Origin: Symsagittifera roscoffensis | Lineage: Eukaryota; Xenacoelomorpha; Acoela; Convolutidae | Assembly: GCF_963678635.1 (NCBI RefSeq) | Contig: NC_087071.1 | Span: 46,670,889 to 46,734,888 of the forward strand | DNA length: 64,000 nt | Direction: 5' to 3' | Translations under genes and position numbers: made by a program | Shown here: positions 60,296-64,000 of the stretch, in pieces | How the letters are laid out: the number at the start of each line of letters is the position of its first letter | Numbering within the stretch: position 1 is the first letter of the stretch | Notes under the pieces: generated by a model | Told to the model about the DNA's origin: nothing | Database searches by the model: none | The model's input: the letters and a program-made list of their open reading frames with translations, nothing else

Positions 60296-60600
60296 TCTGA
60301 GGCGCTTAGGCTGAGCTCTCTATCTTCGAGAACAAACCGTTTTCTTTTGCGGGAATTTCGTTCTCTCTTACGGAGAACGAGTCCACATAAGTATTGTACT
60401 GATCACTCTCTCTGAAGGTAGGCTATCCGTAAACTGTTTAGTTGAGTTTCATTTGTACGATTATAGTTAGAAACATGATCGTCCCTTCAAGTCCTGACTT
60501 TTACTATGAAACCCTTGCGCAATGTTTCAACCGGAATTTCCAGTGACGACACTAGTTAGGGTTGCCAAGTTCCCAAAGATTTTACCTTTAAAATCCTCGT
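60296..60600 (-). repeat. Right arm of imperfect inverted repeat
   Basis: Reverse-complement match to 59085-59430. The aggctatccgtaaac block (60421-60435), the tcctgacttttactat block (about 60494) and gacgacactagtt (60545-60557) correspond in reversed order to the left arm. The open frame 60522-60746 overlaps it and is not convincing. Confidence 0.6.
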
Positions 60601-61302
60601 TAAAGTGCCGTATAAGCAGTTTAGGGGCCTTTTCAACAAGCCACATCTTGGAGCTGAATTTACATCATAGGTACGTAACAGTTACCAATAGCGAAAATAT
60701 GTTGGTTTGTTGCTCACCAAAACTAAATTCGAGCTCCTTGAAATAGTAATCTTGTTTTTGGTTTGGAATCTACATCTACTTAAATATAGCCATCTATGGT
60801 TGCTACTAAAGAACATATTTAAATAAAAGCAGCTAATTAGCACTAGAGAGTTCTACAATTCGAATTTGGCTGCATTTGGATTGGTCGAAAATTCTACTAA
60901 CTTAACCAAGTCAATAATTAAACCCCTTCCCTCCGCCTTTTCTTGAAGGGGGTAACGGTTATTTAATGGAGCCCAATCTTAAGTCTGCGTGCCTATCTAC
61001 CACCATTTTTAGTGACACTTTGGCTTGTTGGCCTACCAGTAGGTGTCTTATTTCGTCCTATCGTCTTATTTACACAGGACCTGCTGTTAGTACAAATCTC
61101 AATCTAATGGACAGGCGTCATAGTAAAACTCATTCAGCTTTTTTCCGTATTTGGAAACTTGATGGAGCCTGAAGAAGTTCTGGGACAGTTATTGGATTTT
61201 AGGATGACACTACAATACATTCTCCAACGGTTGTTGGAAAAAACTAAACCACTCATCTCCGAACAGTGATCTTTTAGTAGTGACAGTTGAACTTTTTGAA
61301 GC
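60601..61302. other. Upstream region of the LicD-family gene
   Basis: No repeat module is clearly identifiable. The small frame 60966-61172 shows no motif. It presumably contains the promoter and 5' untranslated region of the gene at 61303, but no TATA box or other element stands out. Confidence 0.4.
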
Positions 61303-62319
61303 ATGAAAGATACTCAAATGATTCGGCTCTGCTTCATTATTTCATTAGGGTTTCTTTTTACCTGTTACAGCAGTTTTATTTTAATTCGATCAAAAAGTTT
61401 GCTTCCACGGTTAGTGTTGCTTCCGAAAGAAAACTGCAATTGTAGCTGCAATTACGTTTTGGATCGGAGTGAAAACGAAAAGCAGTTTAAGCAGCCTTGT
61501 CCTACTTCGTTTAATGAATATATTGGTGTAGGTAAAAATCAGCCGAATTTGGTTGAGTTGTTTCCAATTCCGCGATTGGACAGTTTTCATCTACCGCGAA
61601 GAACGACAAAGAACGAATATGACACACTTATTCGACTGTTGAACTTGAGTTTGTCTGTTTTTGAGGAAAACGGCATCGATTACACAATTAGCGCTGGTGG
61701 ACTTGTAGGAGCTTACGTTATGCACGATTTATTACCGTGGGACGAAGATTTGGATATTATGATCCATAACAGCAGTAAGGATAAACTCATTGAACTCTTT
61801 AAAGACGACCGACATTATGGGATCCAAGGATATTACAGGCATCGTGGTCGCGGAAAGTTAGTGAAACTTTATTTTAATTCTTCCAAAAGCGCCGGAAAAC
61901 ATCCTTGGAAGTGGCCATTTATAGACGTGGAAACCTACATTGAAGATGGTGAACAACTTAAGCTGGCGCACAGATCAGATCGTAATGTTTCCTGGCCTCG
62001 GGACTCTTATTTTCCTACTCACCGCCGACCCTTTGGACCACTCTGGATCAAGGTACCACGCGATCCCATAAAGTACCTAAGAGCACATTATACTAAACCT
62101 TTTACATGCCATTCTCATTACTGGGACCATAGAGAGGCAACTGGGCAGAAGGTTTTGACAGCAGACTGTGAACTGTTAAAGACACACTACCCGTTTGTAG
62201 AGAGATCTTCCTATGCGAATATAACAAAAGAAACTCTAGTCTTAAACGGAACTGCTTATTACAGCGTCTATAATGATGAACCGTTCACCGAAATTAGGTT
62301 CAAATATGGTTGGTGGTGA
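61303..62319 (+). CDS. LicD/fukutin-family type II membrane protein
   Basis: Single uninterrupted exon of 338 codons, the only intact gene in the window. Residues 7-28 form a hydrophobic signal-anchor after a short basic tail, typical of Golgi type II enzymes; a Cys-rich stalk (CNCSC, 45-49) follows. The LicD core begins near 125: an SAGGLVGAYV segment (130-139), PWDEDLD (145-151) with the acidic cluster expected to bind metal/nucleotide, then WPFIDVETYIED (204-215) and a C-terminal FPTHRRPFGPLWIKVP-type region (237-252). N-glycosylation sequons lie at 114, 156, 192, 228, 306 and 315. LicD-fold proteins transfer phospho-sugar or phosphocholine groups; fukutin and FKRP add ribitol phosphate to O-mannosyl glycans. 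This protein's substrate is unknown. I chose the first ATG because it gives the basic tail before the anchor; Met6 is an alternative. Confidence 0.85.
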   Translation: MKDTQMIRLCFIISLGFLFTCYSSFILIRSKSLLPRLVLLPKENCNCSCNYVLDRSENEKQFKQPCPTSFNEYIGVGKNQPNLVELFPIPRLDSFHLPRRTTKNEYDTLIRLLNLSLSVFEENGIDYTISAGGLVGAYVMHDLLPWDEDLDIMIHNSSKDKLIELFKDDRHYGIQGYYRHRGRGKLVKLYFNSSKSAGKHPWKWPFIDVETYIEDGEQLKLAHRSDRNVSWPRDSYFPTHRRPFGPLWIKVPRDPIKYLRAHYTKPFTCHSHYWDHREATGQKVLTADCELLKTHYPFVERSSYANITKETLVLNGTAYYSVYNDEPFTEIRFKYGWW

Positions 62320-62333
62320 TTATAATCAGAATG

Positions 62334-62539
62334 AATAAAAAATTGGACAACGATAACTGAATAGATAGGTTTTGAATAAACAGCGTTATATTTACTCCCC
62401 TTAAAAAATTGAATGCTGTTCTGTTCTATACTGCAACAGCTGTTCTAAGCAAAAAATTGATTATCATTGTTGGGAGTTCGTTTTAAATAGTAGTTGCTAT
62501 CAACTTATAAAGTTTCATGTAAAAATAATATTCAATAAA
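62334..62539 (+). terminator. Poly(A) signals downstream of LicD-family gene
   Basis: AATAAA occurs at 62334-62339, 62375-62380 and 62534-62539. The last is followed by a T-rich stretch (about 62556-62570) resembling a downstream element, so it is the likeliest site. The first lies only 15 bp after the stop codon. The sequence is AT-rich, so chance occurrences are expected. Confidence 0.45.
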
Positions 62540-62989
62540 GGTATCTTTTCAACAACGTTTTTTTTTGTATTAAAGCAATTGTACGTTTTTTTTTGCAGAT
62601 TCTATACTTGGTATGCAGTGATTAGAAAAAAAAACAGATATACTAAAGGAAGTGTAAGTTTTTGTATAACTCCTTTGGTGTTTTTTCAAAATTAAAACAG
62701 CTCAAAATGACCCATAAACTAGTTTTGAAAATGTATATACATTATATACATTTCTGGAACAAATAGTGGGAAAAGTTAATAAAACCAAATCTCAAGCGTC
62801 ACTCCTCTTTCAAGTCAGGTCTAATTGACTGCACGGGATGGCTTCACAGCAAACAGCCGTTGAACTAGAGAAACAGCCTTTTCCGAATAGAAACCTCGGA
62901 TCTCTTCAACTACGCCCTCCTTCTCCCTCGGGTATCTAGTAACGAATATAATCCCATGATAAAGTAAATCAACGGTTAAGCGTATTAGA
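62540..62989. other. Region between LicD-family gene and inverted LTR fragment
   Basis: I see no gene. Short T runs and an atgtatatacattatataca-type AT-rich stretch near 62731-62752 are the only structure. Confidence 0.4.
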
Positions 62990-63345
62990 ATTTTTTACCT
63001 AGAAACTAATTGAGTTAGAGCCGATTGGTCAAGCTCATAGAGTAATTTCAGATAAGGTACACCGTCTGCTCGTCACGCTATCTTATTTTCGGCCGGATAG
63101 ATCTAATACCAATCTTAATCTTACTTCTATATCTCCTACTCTCAATAGATCTAGTGTATACTGGTTTATGCGAGTTAGTTCTTGGAGTTTATCCAGAAGG
63201 AGAACAACTGTATTCAAAGATTTATTCAAACTTTTATGGCGCTGAAACTACAAGTAGTATCAGCACTTACAAATAAGTGTGACTGTTAGAGACGTAATAT
63301 GATTGGTTAGTTAGTAATATTTTATAGTAATAAATTATCATTGAT
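62990..63345 (-). mobile_element. Inverted, diverged LTR-like fragment
   Basis: Reverse complement matches the start of the Gypsy element: 63034-63110 with about 24330-24403 (gataaggtacaccgtctgct; gccggatag), 63111-63133 with about 24298-24320, and 63228-63282 with about 24120-24165 (cacttacaaataagtg). Gaps and substitutions are many, so this is another, older copy. It has no coding sequence attached on either side. Confidence 0.7.
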
Positions 63346-64000
63346 ATAATTGGTTTATAAGTACTAGTTTAGAACTGGTTCCACCCATCAAGGGTTTAGA
63401 CAGTTTTTAGTTTTTAATTGTTTATGAAAGTGAAGGACGGGTGATGTAGTTTTCTTTTGAAGTTGTGAGCAGTGACTTCTTGGAGAGAGAAGAGTTGTGG
63501 TTGTTTGTGTTAGACGGAAGAAGATTGTTTTGTTCGTGTTTCAAGATGAGTCTCGTTGATCATGGGTAGTCTTGAGTGATTGAGTCAAGACTTCTGATCG
63601 ATGCAATGATGTATCGATTTCGTTAACTTTAGAGCGAGACTACGTGCAGGGTTAAGTTTGACTTTTCCGTGTGAAGTGCCAAGTGACTAGGATCGGTATG
63701 TGTAATCAATATCCAGATGGCCATTGGTCTGGTTCAATGGGTTTGCTTTGCTGCGATGTTGAGTCCATACTTAAAATCTTTTGAGGGTAGTGACTTTGGC
63801 AGCAAATTTACCAAATAGATTTGCTATTCCAGAGTGGGAATGTAGTTGGTTTGTCATATTCTTTGCTGCTCGTTCCTTCTGACGCTTCAGACTCTGTCAG
63901 TTTTTCTATTTTTTGACTTTGTCAGTTTTTTTTTACTTTGCGTTTCATAAATGATTTGCGCGAATAAGTTTTGGTGGAGTAACATGTTTACACTCACATC
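63346..64000. other. Right end of window, nothing recognised
   Basis: G/T-rich on this strand, unlike most of the window. It has no long open frame and no match elsewhere in the window. It could be flanking unique sequence or the interior of the element to which the inverted LTR fragment belongs. Confidence 0.4.

Noticed and set aside
1-64000. tRNA or rRNA genes
   Set aside because: I looked for tRNA T-arm-like ggttcgaatc and rRNA-like blocks and saw only isolated short matches without a cloverleaf. A covariance-model scan would settle it.

Overview
This window looks like nuclear DNA of an invertebrate animal. It is visibly AT-rich and packed with retroelement and virus-like relics. The one clearly intact gene is a metazoan-style type II membrane LicD/fukutin-family protein. 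The phylum cannot be fixed from sequence alone; an ecdysozoan or flatworm-like genome would fit. Nothing points to a bacterial or viral genome: there are no operons, no dense coding and no ribosome-binding-site pattern. LAYOUT. (1) 1-24035: diverged copies of a composite repeat. Each full copy has, in order, a decayed family-B DNA polymerase relic of the protein-primed viral/Polinton-like type, a spacer with a variable poly-C tract, and a decayed Penelope-like element (PLE) with reverse transcriptase (RT) and GIY-YIG endonuclease domains. Copies begin at 1, 5026 and 10096. Copy 1 loses the PLE half after about 2965. Copy 3 runs into non-coding repeat modules, including a 2.57-kb tandem duplication (14259-19379) and older modules of about 3.5 kb (19380-24035). 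(2) 24036-42011: a degenerate Ty3/Gypsy LTR retrotransposon with leader, small ORF, gag, protease, RT, RNase H and integrase. Its RT-RNase H segment is present five times in tandem (30938-39903, units about 1.77 kb). Two unit types alternate (A-B-A-B), followed by a fifth, more intact unit. Every coding region is broken, so the element is dead as it stands. (3) 42012-59450: further composite copies 4 and 5, each joined on the left to the 3' tail of the same retrotransposon, as part of a 5.1-kb tandem duplication (about 41075-46199 and 46200-51312). The non-coding modules follow, colinear with those of block 1. (4) 59085-60600: an imperfect inverted repeat of module sequence. (5) 61303-62319: the intact single-exon LicD-family gene with poly(A) signals downstream. 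(6) About 62990-63345: an inverted, diverged fragment of the LTR-like sequence found at 24036. HOW IT FITS TOGETHER. Apart from the LicD gene there is no cooperating gene set. The window records nested insertion and repeated duplication: polymerase and PLE relics form a composite repeat, the Gypsy element sits within one copy of the polymerase relic, and fragments of that junction were carried along in later duplications. Junctions and deletions shared between copies (retro/PolB at 11575/42011/47156; GIY-YIG in copies 4 and 5; RNase H in units 1-4) give an order of events.
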